This document shows, in pieces, positions 45,262 to 53,043 of a DNA stretch of 64,000 bases; position 1 is the stretch's first letter, and the number at the start of each line of letters is the position of its first letter. Source of the stretch: Hyphomicrobiales bacterium (GTDB lineage Bacteria; Pseudomonadota; Alphaproteobacteria; Rhizobiales; Rhizobiaceae); the NCBI GenBank assembly GCA_017305935.1, contig JAFKJU010000008.1, positions 124,001 through 188,000 on the forward strand, in the 5' to 3' direction. The notes under the pieces were generated by a model. The model made no database searches, was not told where the DNA came from, and saw only the letters and a program-made list of their open reading frames with translations. The translations under genes and the position numbers were made by a program.

Positions 45262-45768
45262 TCAGTTCCAGACGAAACCGACCTTCTTCAGCGAGACTTC
45301 ACCGAAATCTTCCATGCCCTCGGCAAGGTCGACGCCACCATTGGAGCGGAAGAAGCGGTCGGCATTTTCGCTGTCTTCGAGGCACCAGACGACCAGCCCG
45401 TTGCAGCCGATGGATTTCAGCTGGTGGCGGGCTTCCTGAAACAGGCGGTAGCCGAGGCCGATGCCCTGATATTCCGGGCGCAGGTAGATTTCGTAGATTT
45501 CGCCTTCCTGCGGCAGCGAGCGGGCGCGGTTGAGCCCGAGCGTCGCATAACCGGCGACGACGCCGGCAACATCGGCAACGAGGATCGTCGCCGGGCCGCG
45601 CGTCGCCTTGCGCCACCAGGCTTCGCCGCGGCGCTCCAGCATCTGCGTCAGGGCCTTGTGCGGAATGAGGCCGCCATAGCTGTATTGCCAGGCGCTGCGA
45701 TGGGCATCCGAAATGGCGCGTGCATCCGCCGGTTCCGCGTGCCGAATCTCGATCGTCAACGTCTTCAT
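45262..45768 (-). CDS. GNAT family N-acetyltransferase
   Basis: Acetyl-CoA-dependent acetyltransferase of about 168 residues. The GNAT fold is shown by the N-terminal IRHAEPADARAISDAHRSAW, the beta-4 strand region GEIYEIYLRPEYQGIGLGYRLF containing the acetyl-CoA-binding Q/RxxGxG/A motif (YQGIGLG), and the later NADRFFRSNGG. Acceptor substrate unknown. The ATG at 45768 fits the fold; the frame is open to 45813. Confidence 0.87.
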   Translation of the reverse strand: MKTLTIEIRHAEPADARAISDAHRSAWQYSYGGLIPHKALTQMLERRGEAWWRKATRGPATILVADVAGVVAGYATLGLNRARSLPQEGEIYEIYLRPEYQGIGLGYRLFQEARHQLKSIGCNGLVVWCLEDSENADRFFRSNGGVDLAEGMEDFGEVSLKKVGFVWN

Positions 45769-46048
45769 AACGCCACTCTGCCTTTGCCCCAACGAAGCAC
45801 CCCACGCAATCATTGCAGGGGGACCGTTCCGCGGCGCAGAATCACTTCGCGCACGCAGACGGATTTAAGTCATTTTTAACGAAATCAACAAGCCGCAAAC
45901 CGCGCCGAAGACAAAAAAACGCCCCGCACCTTGGGAGCGGGACGTTTCGCAAACGATGTTTCGAAGGTAGGTCCTCAGGAAGAAACTAAAATCGAAACAA
46001 TTAGATAGGACACCCTTCCCTTAAAAGGGGCAGCGCCTGAAAACCGTG
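45769..46048. other. Intergenic region downstream of typA, possible small RNA or long 3'-UTR
   Basis: No open frame here looks coding. The minus strand after the typA stop runs about 100 nt, with TATCTA at about 46010 and AT-rich sequence, into a strong terminator at 45913-45946. This is either the typA 3'-UTR or a separate small RNA that uses the same terminator. The rest, up to the GNAT start, shows no clear signal. Confidence 0.35.
45913..45946 (-). terminator. Rho-independent terminator downstream of typA
   Basis: On the minus strand AACGTCCCGC pairs with GCGGGGCGTT (one G-U pair) around a 9-nt loop and is followed by seven T. It lies about 100 nt after the typA stop. Confidence 0.85.
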
Positions 46049-47869
46049 TCAGGCGTAGCGGGCCTTTTCGAAACGCTTGCGCTCGTTCGGGTCGAGATAG
46101 AGCTTGCGCAGGCGGATCGACTTCGGCGTCACTTCCACCAGTTCGTCGTCCTGGATCCAGGACAGCGCGCGCTCAAGCGTCATCTTGATCGGCGGCGTCA
46201 GGCGGACGGCTTCGTCCTTGCCGGCGGCGCGGATGTTGGTGAGCTTCTTGCCCTTGAGCACGTTGACTTCGAGGTCGTTGTCGCGCGTGTGGATGCCGAC
46301 GATCATGCCGGCATAGACCTTTTCGCCGGCATCGATGACCATCGGGCCGCGATCTTCCAGGTTGAACAGCGCGTAGGCAACGGCCTCGCCTGATTCGTTG
46401 GAGAGCAGCACGCCGTTGACGCGGCCGCCGATCTCGCCCTTGTAGGGCTGGTAATCGTGGAACAGGCGGTTCATCACGGCGGTGCCGCGCGTGTCGGTCA
46501 ACAGTTCCGACTGGTAGCCGATCAGGCCACGGGTCGGCGCAAAGAAGCGCAGGCGCACGCGATTGCCGCCCGACGGACGCAGCTCGACCATCTCGGCCTT
46601 GCGCTCGGACATCTTCTGGACGACGACGCCGGAATGCTCCTCGTCGACGTCGATGACGACTTCTTCCACCGGCTCCAGCATCTCGCCGGTCGCCTCGTCC
46701 TTGTGCATGACGACGCGCGGACGCGACACGGCAAGCTCGAAGCCTTCGCGGCGCATGGTCTCGATGAGCACGGCGAGCTGCAATTCGCCACGGCCGGAAA
46801 CGAAGAACGAATCCTTCTCGCCCGACTCCTCGATCTTCAGCGCGACATTGCCTTCGGCTTCCTTGAACAGGCGGTCGCGGATGACGCGGCTGGTGACCTT
46901 GTCGCCCTCAGTGCCGGCAAGCGGGCTGTCGTTGACGATGAAGGACATGGTGACGGTCGGCGGATCGATCGGCTGCGCCTTCATGGCTTCCATGACCGAG
47001 GGGTCGCAGAAGGTGTCGGCAACCGTGCCCTTGGTCAGGCCGGCGATGGCGACGATGTCGCCCGCATGGGCTTCCTCGATCGCGGTGCGCTCGATGCCGC
47101 GGAAGGCGAGAATTTTCGTGATACGGCCGTTTTCGATCAGCTTGCCGTCCTGGCCCAGAACCTTGACGGACTGGTTCGGCTTGATCGAGCCGGAATGGAT
47201 GCGGCCGGTGATGATGCGGCCGAGGAAGGGATTGGCTTCCAGGATCGTGCCGATCATGCGGAACGGGCCATCGGCGACCTTCGGCTCGGGCACGTGCTTG
47301 AGCACGAGGTCGAGCAGGGGCGCCATGCCCTCTTCCTTCGGACCATCCGGATTGACGTTCATCCAGCCGTTGCGGCCCGAACCATAGAGGATCGGGAAAT
47401 CGAGCTGTTCGTCGGTGGCGTCGAGATTGGCGAAGAGGTCGAAGACCTCGTTCAGCACTTCCTCGTGGCGGCCGTCGGGACGGTCAATCTTGTTGATCGC
47501 GACGATCGGCTTGAGGCCGACCTTCAGCGCCTTGCCGACCACGAACTTGGTCTGCGGCATCGGGCCTTCGGAGCTATCGACGAGGACGATGGCGCCGTCC
47601 ACCATCGACAGGATGCGCTCGACTTCACCGCCGAAATCGGCGTGGCCGGGCGTGTCGACGATGTTGATGCGGGTATCCTTCCACTCGATCGACGTCGCCT
47701 TGGCGAGGATGGTGATGCCGCGTTCCTTTTCGATGTCGTTCGAATCCATGACGCGTTCCATGACGCGCTGGTTCTCGCGAAACGAGCCGGACTGTTTCAG
47801 GAGCTCGTCGACCAGGGTCGTCTTGCCATGGTCAACGTGCGCGATGATCGCGATGTTGCGAAGGGCCAT
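46049..47869 (-). CDS. typA: Translational GTPase TypA/BipA
   Basis: Ribosome-associated GTPase related to EF-G and LepA, needed for 50S assembly and growth under cold and stress. The 606-residue protein has the G1 motif AHVDHGKT (10-17), the DTPGHADF G3 motif, NKID (G4), the ERGITILAK switch-I region, and the TypA-specific C-terminal domain with the TRGTAVMNRLFHDYQPYKG stretch. The ATG at 47869 is the family start. A hairpin with a T-run lies 31 nt upstream. Confidence 0.97.
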   Translation of the reverse strand: MALRNIAIIAHVDHGKTTLVDELLKQSGSFRENQRVMERVMDSNDIEKERGITILAKATSIEWKDTRINIVDTPGHADFGGEVERILSMVDGAIVLVDSSEGPMPQTKFVVGKALKVGLKPIVAINKIDRPDGRHEEVLNEVFDLFANLDATDEQLDFPILYGSGRNGWMNVNPDGPKEEGMAPLLDLVLKHVPEPKVADGPFRMIGTILEANPFLGRIITGRIHSGSIKPNQSVKVLGQDGKLIENGRITKILAFRGIERTAIEEAHAGDIVAIAGLTKGTVADTFCDPSVMEAMKAQPIDPPTVTMSFIVNDSPLAGTEGDKVTSRVIRDRLFKEAEGNVALKIEESGEKDSFFVSGRGELQLAVLIETMRREGFELAVSRPRVVMHKDEATGEMLEPVEEVVIDVDEEHSGVVVQKMSERKAEMVELRPSGGNRVRLRFFAPTRGLIGYQSELLTDTRGTAVMNRLFHDYQPYKGEIGGRVNGVLLSNESGEAVAYALFNLEDRGPMVIDAGEKVYAGMIVGIHTRDNDLEVNVLKGKKLTNIRAAGKDEAVRLTPPIKMTLERALSWIQDDELVEVTPKSIRLRKLYLDPNERKRFEKARYA

Positions 47870-47899
47870 AAATCTATCTCTGAAGCTGGGGCTGCGCTG

Positions 47900-47934
47900 A
47901 AAAACCATGCGCGCCAATTTTCATTGTGGCGCGC
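47900..47934 (-). terminator. Hairpin with T-run between the M3 peptidase gene and typA
   Basis: GCGCGCCA (47909-47916) and TGGCGCGC (47927-47934) pair perfectly around a 10-nt loop; on the minus strand ATGG and then TTTTT follow. It can end the peptidase transcript, but it lies only 31 nt before the typA ATG, so it may instead act in the typA leader. Confidence 0.6.
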
Positions 47935-48016
47935 TCTTATCCTGTTTTTTGCATTTGCGAAAGGGGGAAGCGCCGTATGGCAGCCATGCGCGTGCCCCCG
48001 GACTCTGTCGGAAGCT

Positions 48017-50104
48017 TCAGGCGTCGGAGCCGGAAAGCGCTTCCGTCATCACCAGGCCCTTCTTGCGCAGCATCGCATCCGGGCTCGGCAGCTTGCCGCG
48101 GAAAGCCTTGTAGGCATCCTCGGGATCAATGGAGCCGCCGGTCGAATAGATATTGTCCTTCAGGCGCTTGGCCATGGCGGGATCGAAGGCGTTGCCGGTT
48201 TCCTCGAAGGCGGCGAAGGCGTCGGCATCGAGCACTTCGGACCACATGTAGGAATAATAGCCGGCCGAATAGCCGTCGCCGGCAAACACATGCTGGAAGT
48301 GCGGCGTCGCGTGGCGCATGACGATGGAAGCGGGCATGCCGATCTCCTCCAGCACCTGCGCCTGGATCTCCATGGGATCGCCACTGCCGTCGCGCGTATG
48401 GAACGCCATGTCGACCAGCGCCGAGGAGGTGAATTCGACGGTGTTGAAGCCGGCATTGAAGGTGCGGGCGGCCAGCACCTTGTCGAGCAGCGCCTGCGGC
48501 ATCGGCGCGCCGGTCTCGTAGTGCACCGCATAATCCTTGAGGATTTCCGGCACCGTCAGCCAATGCTCGTAAAGCTGCGACGGCAATTCGACGAAATCAC
48601 GCGAGACGCCGGTGCCCGAGACGCTGGGATAGGTGACATCGGAAAGCATGCCGTGCAGCGCATGGCCGAACTCGTGGAACAGCGTGCGGGCGTCGTCGAG
48701 CGACAGCAGCGCCGGCTTGCCGGGCGCGGGCTTGGCGAAATTGCAGACATTGTAGATGATGGGCAGCTCGCCGCGTGCGCCGTTCTTCAGCGGCAGCTTG
48801 TGCTGCGACTGGAACGAGCTCATCCAGGCGCCGGAACGCTTGGAGGAACGGGCGAAATAATCGCCGAGGAACAGCGCCACCAATCGGTCGTCGCGGTCGC
48901 GGATTTCGAAGACGCGGACATCGGGATGATAGGCGGGAATGCCCGGCTTCTCGACGGCGCGAATGCCGAACAGGCGTCCGGCGACATCGAAGCAGGCGGC
49001 GATGATCTTTTCGAGCTGCAGATAGGGCTTCAGCTCGGCCTCGGAGAAGTTGAAACGCTCTGCGCGCAGCTTTTCGGCATAGTGACGCCAATCCCAGGGC
49101 ATGACCGGATGGTTGTGGCCCTCGGCGGCGATCAGGCCGGCAAGCTCACCCTCTTCCTGGCGGGCGCGGGAAAGCGCCTTTTCCCAGACGCCGGTCAGCA
49201 GCGCATTCACCGCCTCCGGCGTCTTGGCCATGGTATTGTCGAGCTTCAGCGCCGCGTAGTTATCATAGCCGAGCAGCCTGGCTTTTTCGGCGCGCAAGGC
49301 GAGCGTCTTCGCGACGATTTCCCGGTTGTCGGTCGCTGCGCCATTTGCCCCGCGCGACGCCCAGGCGCGAAAAGCCTGTTCGCGCAGGTCGCGTCGTTCC
49401 GAAAAGGTGAGGAACGGTTCGACGATCGAGCGCGATAGCGTCACCGCATAGGATCCCTCCGCGCCGCGCTCGGCGGCCGCGGCGGCCATGGCATCGCGCA
49501 GGAAGGCCGGCAGGCCGGCGAGATCGGCCTCGTCGGAAAGGATCAGCGACCAGTCCTTTTCATCGGCCAGCACGTTCTGGCCGAAATTGGCCCCGAGGCC
49601 GGCCAGTTCCTCGCTGATGGCGGCAAGCCGTTCCTGCTCGGGCTTGGCCAGCTTGGCGCCGGATCTGACAAAACCCTTCCAGTGGCGCTCCAGCACACGC
49701 ATTTCTTCCAGCGTCAGGCCGAGATCGTCGCGGTGTTCCCACAACGCATCGATGCGGGCGAACAGGGCGGCGTTCATGCCGATCTTCGAATAATGCCGCG
49801 ACATCTTTGGCGCGATGTCGCGTTCCAGGGCCTGGATCGTCTCGTTGGTATGGGCGCCGGCCCGGTTCCAGAACAGCGCGGAGACGCGCGAGAGCTCGTC
49901 GCCGGCCACTTCCAGCGCCACGACCGTATTCTGGAAGGTGGGAGCTTCGGCATTGCCGGCGATGGCGTCGATTTCCGCCTCATGCGCCTTGAGCGCCGAC
50001 TCGAAGGCGCCGGCGAAATCGCCATCGCCGACGGCATCGAAACGCGGCAGGCCCTCATGGCCGTTCCAATCGAAAATGGCGGAATTGGTTTCGGTCACGG
50101 ACAT
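48017..50104 (-). CDS. M3 family oligopeptidase (PrlC/Dcp-like zinc metallopeptidase)
   Basis: Cytosolic zinc peptidase that degrades short peptides. The 695-residue protein has the zinc motif HEFGH (477-481) with the third ligand Glu506 in RDFVELPSQ, and the conserved HATPHFQHVFAGDGYSAGYYSYMWSE-type substrate region (for example FAGDGYSAGYYSY). Length fits oligopeptidase A (prlC) and dipeptidyl carboxypeptidase (dcp); I cannot separate them from sequence alone. The ATG at 50104 has AAGGAG 7 nt upstream. Divergent from the small unknown gene at 50318. Confidence 0.92.
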   Translation of the reverse strand: MSVTETNSAIFDWNGHEGLPRFDAVGDGDFAGAFESALKAHEAEIDAIAGNAEAPTFQNTVVALEVAGDELSRVSALFWNRAGAHTNETIQALERDIAPKMSRHYSKIGMNAALFARIDALWEHRDDLGLTLEEMRVLERHWKGFVRSGAKLAKPEQERLAAISEELAGLGANFGQNVLADEKDWSLILSDEADLAGLPAFLRDAMAAAAAERGAEGSYAVTLSRSIVEPFLTFSERRDLREQAFRAWASRGANGAATDNREIVAKTLALRAEKARLLGYDNYAALKLDNTMAKTPEAVNALLTGVWEKALSRARQEEGELAGLIAAEGHNHPVMPWDWRHYAEKLRAERFNFSEAELKPYLQLEKIIAACFDVAGRLFGIRAVEKPGIPAYHPDVRVFEIRDRDDRLVALFLGDYFARSSKRSGAWMSSFQSQHKLPLKNGARGELPIIYNVCNFAKPAPGKPALLSLDDARTLFHEFGHALHGMLSDVTYPSVSGTGVSRDFVELPSQLYEHWLTVPEILKDYAVHYETGAPMPQALLDKVLAARTFNAGFNTVEFTSSALVDMAFHTRDGSGDPMEIQAQVLEEIGMPASIVMRHATPHFQHVFAGDGYSAGYYSYMWSEVLDADAFAAFEETGNAFDPAMAKRLKDNIYSTGGSIDPEDAYKAFRGKLPSPDAMLRKKGLVMTEALSGSDA

Positions 50105-50257
50105 GATTCGCTCCTTCGGCCGGCATTGGATGTGGCTATATAAGCGAGGACGACGCGATTTCCCACCATGGCGGCATGGCTGCGCAATGTGCGCGCGAGA
50201 ATTCCGTCCGACTTGCGGGCAAAAAGTCACCCATGAGAATTAACGATTTGTTAACGA

Positions 50258-50286
50258 TTGACGCTGCGGCCCTCGAACCGCTAGAT
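50258..50286 (+). promoter_or_regulatory. Near-consensus promoter for the gene at 50318
   Basis: TTGACG (50258-50263) and CTAGAT (50281-50286) with an exact 17-nt spacer form one of the best sigma-70-type promoters in the window. Transcription would begin about 25 nt before the ATG. Confidence 0.6.
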
Positions 50287-50317
50287 TCGCGGCAGATCCG
50301 TCCGAGGAATGTCCGCC

Positions 50318-50743
50318 ATGGAGATCAATTCTTTACGTTCCTATTACAATTACGGTTTCAGGAACAATACGCGCACATCCAAGATCTCCGGCATCGAGAT
50401 CGATACCACGGACGCGATTTCGCCTGCCTCGCATTCCAACGAGCAGAATGCCTCCAACCTGGATTTCTCCTCGATGACCCCGCGCGCCCTGCGCGACGTC
50501 GCGCGCGCCAGCCTCGACGACGGCGTCATCGACCAGGAAACCTTTTCGGTTCTTTCCCAAGGCCTGCCGATGGAGGCGGTCGACCTCAGCGGCCGGCTGA
50601 TCGACCTTTCGCATGTCACCGACGAGACGCCCTTCGATTTCCGCAGCTATTTCGAAAGCCAGTTGAACCTCGCCCTATCGATCGGCGATAGCAGGTTGTC
50701 GGATTCGCTGCGCCCGGTCGCTTCCTTCGTCGGCGCGGCCTGA
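50318..50743 (+). CDS. Conserved-looking small protein of unknown function
   Basis: A 141-residue soluble acidic protein without signal peptide or membrane segment. The N-terminal third is Ser/Asn/Thr-rich and probably disordered; the rest looks helical and includes a repeated-turn stretch (RASLDDGVIDQETFSVLSQG). No family recognised. The ATG at 50318 has GAGG 10 nt upstream; an ATG three codons earlier overlaps that site. It stands alone with its own near-consensus promoter, which suggests strong expression. Confidence 0.68.
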   Translation: MEINSLRSYYNYGFRNNTRTSKISGIEIDTTDAISPASHSNEQNASNLDFSSMTPRALRDVARASLDDGVIDQETFSVLSQGLPMEAVDLSGRLIDLSHVTDETPFDFRSYFESQLNLALSIGDSRLSDSLRPVASFVGAA

Positions 50744-50944
50744 CGTTTTCAAAAAAAAGCGGAGCCTGTTTTCCCTCAAGGAAATGCAAGGACGAAGCAT
50801 TGGGCCTTTTCACGAGGTAATCTCAAGAAAAGCTGGACCGCCGTACTGACCTACAGTATGGCGACGCAACCGACTTTAAGGTGGGTTTTGGCGCTCGTAT
50901 GCGGGAAAACCGCTGAAGCATCCTGGAACGGCTCCAAAACAGTT

Positions 50945-50974
50945 GCAAGTCGGTTCAAGTCGGACAAGACTTGC
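50945..50974. promoter_or_regulatory. Inverted repeat upstream of the MarR gene, candidate autoregulatory operator
   Basis: GCAAGTC (50945-50951) and GACTTGC (50968-50974) are exact inverted repeats, with a further direct copy of AAGTCGG between them. It lies 63 nt before the MarR-family start, the usual place of a MarR operator. The rest of the 294-nt gap 50744-51037 shows no gene that I trust. Confidence 0.4.
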
Positions 50975-51037
50975 TTTGGGGAAAACAAGATAGGGGCCTT
51001 TAGCGAGGGCGGCATGCCGCCCGGTCGCCGGGACTTG

Positions 51038-51505
51038 ATGACAATGCCGAACAACATCACGCCAAACGCCCTGGGTTTCCTGATCGCCGATAGCGCCCGT
51101 CTGTTGCGCATGGCTTTCGAGAAGCGGATCGCCGGCGCCGGTCTCAACATCACCGCCGGCGAGGCTCGCACGCTGATGCAGGTCGCCGCCGTCAGCGGCA
51201 GCCGCCAGCTCGATATCGCCGCCCGCATGGGCGTCGAGCCGATGACCGTCTGCACCTTTCTCGACAAGCTGCAGGCCGAAGGACTGATCGAACGCCAGCA
51301 GGATCCGGCCGACCGCCGCGCCAAGAAGATCGTGCTGACGCCGCGCTCGGATACTATCGTCCAGGCGATCAACGACGAGATCGAAGGCCTGCTCGCCGAA
51401 GCGACGCAAGGCATGAACGACGACATGCGCAGGAGCATGGAAGGCGCGCTGGTGAAACTGCGCGACAATCTTCAGAAAGGCGAGCGCGGCGCGCGCGAGG
51501 CCTGA
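51038..51505 (+). CDS. MarR family transcriptional regulator
   Basis: Winged helix-turn-helix regulator of about 155 residues. The MarR pattern is clear: N-terminal dimer helix (FLIADSARLLRMAFEKRI), recognition part (LDIAARMGVEPMTVCTFLDKLQAEGLIER) and wing (QDPADRRAKKIVLT). ATG 51038 has GGGAC about 5 nt upstream; ATG 51044 is as likely, and the frame stays open to 50858 without family similarity. The effector and targets are unknown; the neighbouring OmpW-like gene, on the same strand, is a possible target. Confidence 0.87.
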   Translation: MTMPNNITPNALGFLIADSARLLRMAFEKRIAGAGLNITAGEARTLMQVAAVSGSRQLDIAARMGVEPMTVCTFLDKLQAEGLIERQQDPADRRAKKIVLTPRSDTIVQAINDEIEGLLAEATQGMNDDMRRSMEGALVKLRDNLQKGERGAREA

Positions 51506-51634
51506 GCGCTTGATAACCGGCAGCGACGAAAGGTCGCGGCCGTTCCCGCCGGCGTTTTGATCCATCTCAAACCCTGTGGCGCCTGTCGTCTTATGTCTCG
51601 ACCGTTACGATTTCGTTCGATCAAGGAGAGACAC

Positions 51635-52324
51635 ATGAACGACAAGGGTTCGATCCTCAGGGCAGCGCTGGCGGCAGCGACCCTTCTCGCCGGCAGCGGC
51701 GCGGCATTCGCGGCGGACATGGCTCCGGTCTCCGAAGCGCCGGTCGCCGCCGAGACCATCAGCGCGAAAAGCCCTTGGCAGGTGCGCCTGCGCGGCCTCG
51801 GCGTCATCACCCGTGACTCCGGCTTCGTCGATGGCATCGCCGGCTCCGGCCTGTCCTTCTCGGACACCGCCATTCCGGAACTGGATTTTTCCTATTATTT
51901 CACCGACAACATCGCCGCCGAACTGATCCTCGGCACCACCTATGCGAAGGTTTCCGGTGAAGGCTCCATCGACGGGCTCGGCGAGGTCGGAAAGACCTGG
52001 CTGCTGCCGCCGACCCTGACGCTGCAATATCATTTCACCGATTTCGGCGCGTTCAAGCCCTATGTCGGCGCCGGCGTGAACTACACGATGTTCTACCACC
52101 AGAAGGGAATCAACGCCTCGTCGCTCGACGTCAAGAACAGCTTCGGCGCCGCCCTTCAGGTCGGCTTCGACTACATGATCGACGATCACTGGGGCGCCAA
52201 CGTCGATGTGAAGAAGATCTTCCTGCGCCCGGACTGGGAAGGCACGCTCGGCACGACGCCGATCAGCGGCAAGGCCAATCTCGACCCCTGGCTGGTCGGC
52301 GCCGGCGTCACCTACCGCTTCTGA
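51635..52324 (+). CDS. OmpW family outer-membrane protein
   Basis: Eight-stranded outer-membrane beta-barrel of 229 residues with a signal peptide (about residues 1-26, ending GAAFAAD). The barrel has alternating strands, the PPTLTLQYHF and YVGAGVNYTMFY signature strands of OmpW, and the C-terminal aromatic residue (YRF) needed for outer-membrane insertion. OmpW forms a narrow hydrophobic channel. CAAGGAGAG precedes the ATG. A terminator-like hairpin follows. Confidence 0.92.
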   Translation: MNDKGSILRAALAAATLLAGSGAAFAADMAPVSEAPVAAETISAKSPWQVRLRGLGVITRDSGFVDGIAGSGLSFSDTAIPELDFSYYFTDNIAAELILGTTYAKVSGEGSIDGLGEVGKTWLLPPTLTLQYHFTDFGAFKPYVGAGVNYTMFYHQKGINASSLDVKNSFGAALQVGFDYMIDDHWGANVDVKKIFLRPDWEGTLGTTPISGKANLDPWLVGAGVTYRF

Positions 52325-52336
52325 TGCGGCGGGCCA

Positions 52337-52365
52337 CGGCGGGAAAGGCTTTCCCTTTCCCGCCG
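52337..52365 (+). terminator. Terminator-like hairpin after the OmpW gene
   Basis: CGGCGGGAAAG (52337-52347) and CTTTCCCGCCG (52355-52365) form a perfect 11-bp stem around a 7-nt loop, followed by CTTTGGGTT. The tail is short on T, but the stem is strong and lies 12 nt after the stop. Confidence 0.65.
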
Positions 52366-52387
52366 CTTTGGGTTATGGGCTTTGCCG

Positions 52388-53038
52388 ATGACCCATTCCA
52401 CCTTCGCCATCCTGCTCGGCGGCATGCTGACGCCCAATCCGCGGCTTGCCGCAACGCTTGACGGCGCGCGCGTGATCGCCGCCGATGGCGGCATGCGCCA
52501 TGCCCGCGCGCTCGGGCTGACACCGGAACTCTGGGTCGGCGATTTCGATTCCACCCCCGCCGCCCTGCTGGCTGAATGGCCGGACGTGCCGCGCATGCCC
52601 TATCCGGCCGCGAAAGCCGCGACGGACGGCGAGATCGCCGTCGCAGAGGCGCTCGCGCGCGGCGCAACCCGTATTCTGCTGGTCGGCGCGCTCGGCGGCG
52701 ATCGCTCAGACCATGCCTTCCAGCTCTATCTCTCCGCCATACGTCTTGCCGAGGATGGCCTCGACATCCTCATGACCTCGGGTGAAGAAGAGGCGCTGCC
52801 GCTGCTGCCGGGGCAAAAGCATCTCGACCTGCCGGAAGGCGCGCTGTTTTCGGTGCTCGGCCTCACCGCGCTCGATGGCCTCACCATCGTCAACGCCCGC
52901 TATCCGCTCGATAATTTCCACCTGCCCTTCGGCTCGTCGCGCACGGTTTCCAACGTCGCCAACGGCCCGGTGGCGGTGACGCTTCGTTCCGGCAAGGCGC
53001 TGATCCTTGCCCGCCCCTTCGATTTTTCAGGAGCCTGA
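52388..53038 (+). CDS. Thiamine pyrophosphokinase
   Basis: Converts thiamine and ATP to thiamine diphosphate and AMP. The 216-residue protein has the N-terminal AADGGMRHA, the GDFDS motif with metal-binding aspartates, ATDGEIAV and GALGGDRSDH, which together define the family. The C-terminal domain ends with a NLRWPL-type region (here ARYPLDNFHLPFGSSRTVSN). Starts at ATG 52388; a TTG two codons upstream is possible. The ABC-F gene follows after 5 nt. No TPP riboswitch is visible. Confidence 0.93.
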   Translation: MTHSTFAILLGGMLTPNPRLAATLDGARVIAADGGMRHARALGLTPELWVGDFDSTPAALLAEWPDVPRMPYPAAKAATDGEIAVAEALARGATRILLVGALGGDRSDHAFQLYLSAIRLAEDGLDILMTSGEEEALPLLPGQKHLDLPEGALFSVLGLTALDGLTIVNARYPLDNFHLPFGSSRTVSNVANGPVAVTLRSGKALILARPFDFSGA

Positions 53039-53043
53039 GCCCC

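Noticed and set aside
45769-46048. tRNA gene in the typA-GNAT gap
   Set aside because: No cloverleaf, T-loop GTTCNAANC or CCA-type acceptor end could be formed.
50858-51037. N-terminal extension of the MarR protein to about 215 residues
   Set aside because: The extra 60 residues are not MarR-like, and the region contains the candidate operator.
52300-52388. Possible TPP riboswitch before thiamine pyrophosphokinase
   Set aside because: No CUGAGA thi-box sequence is present; the hairpin there is a terminator-like stem for the OmpW gene.
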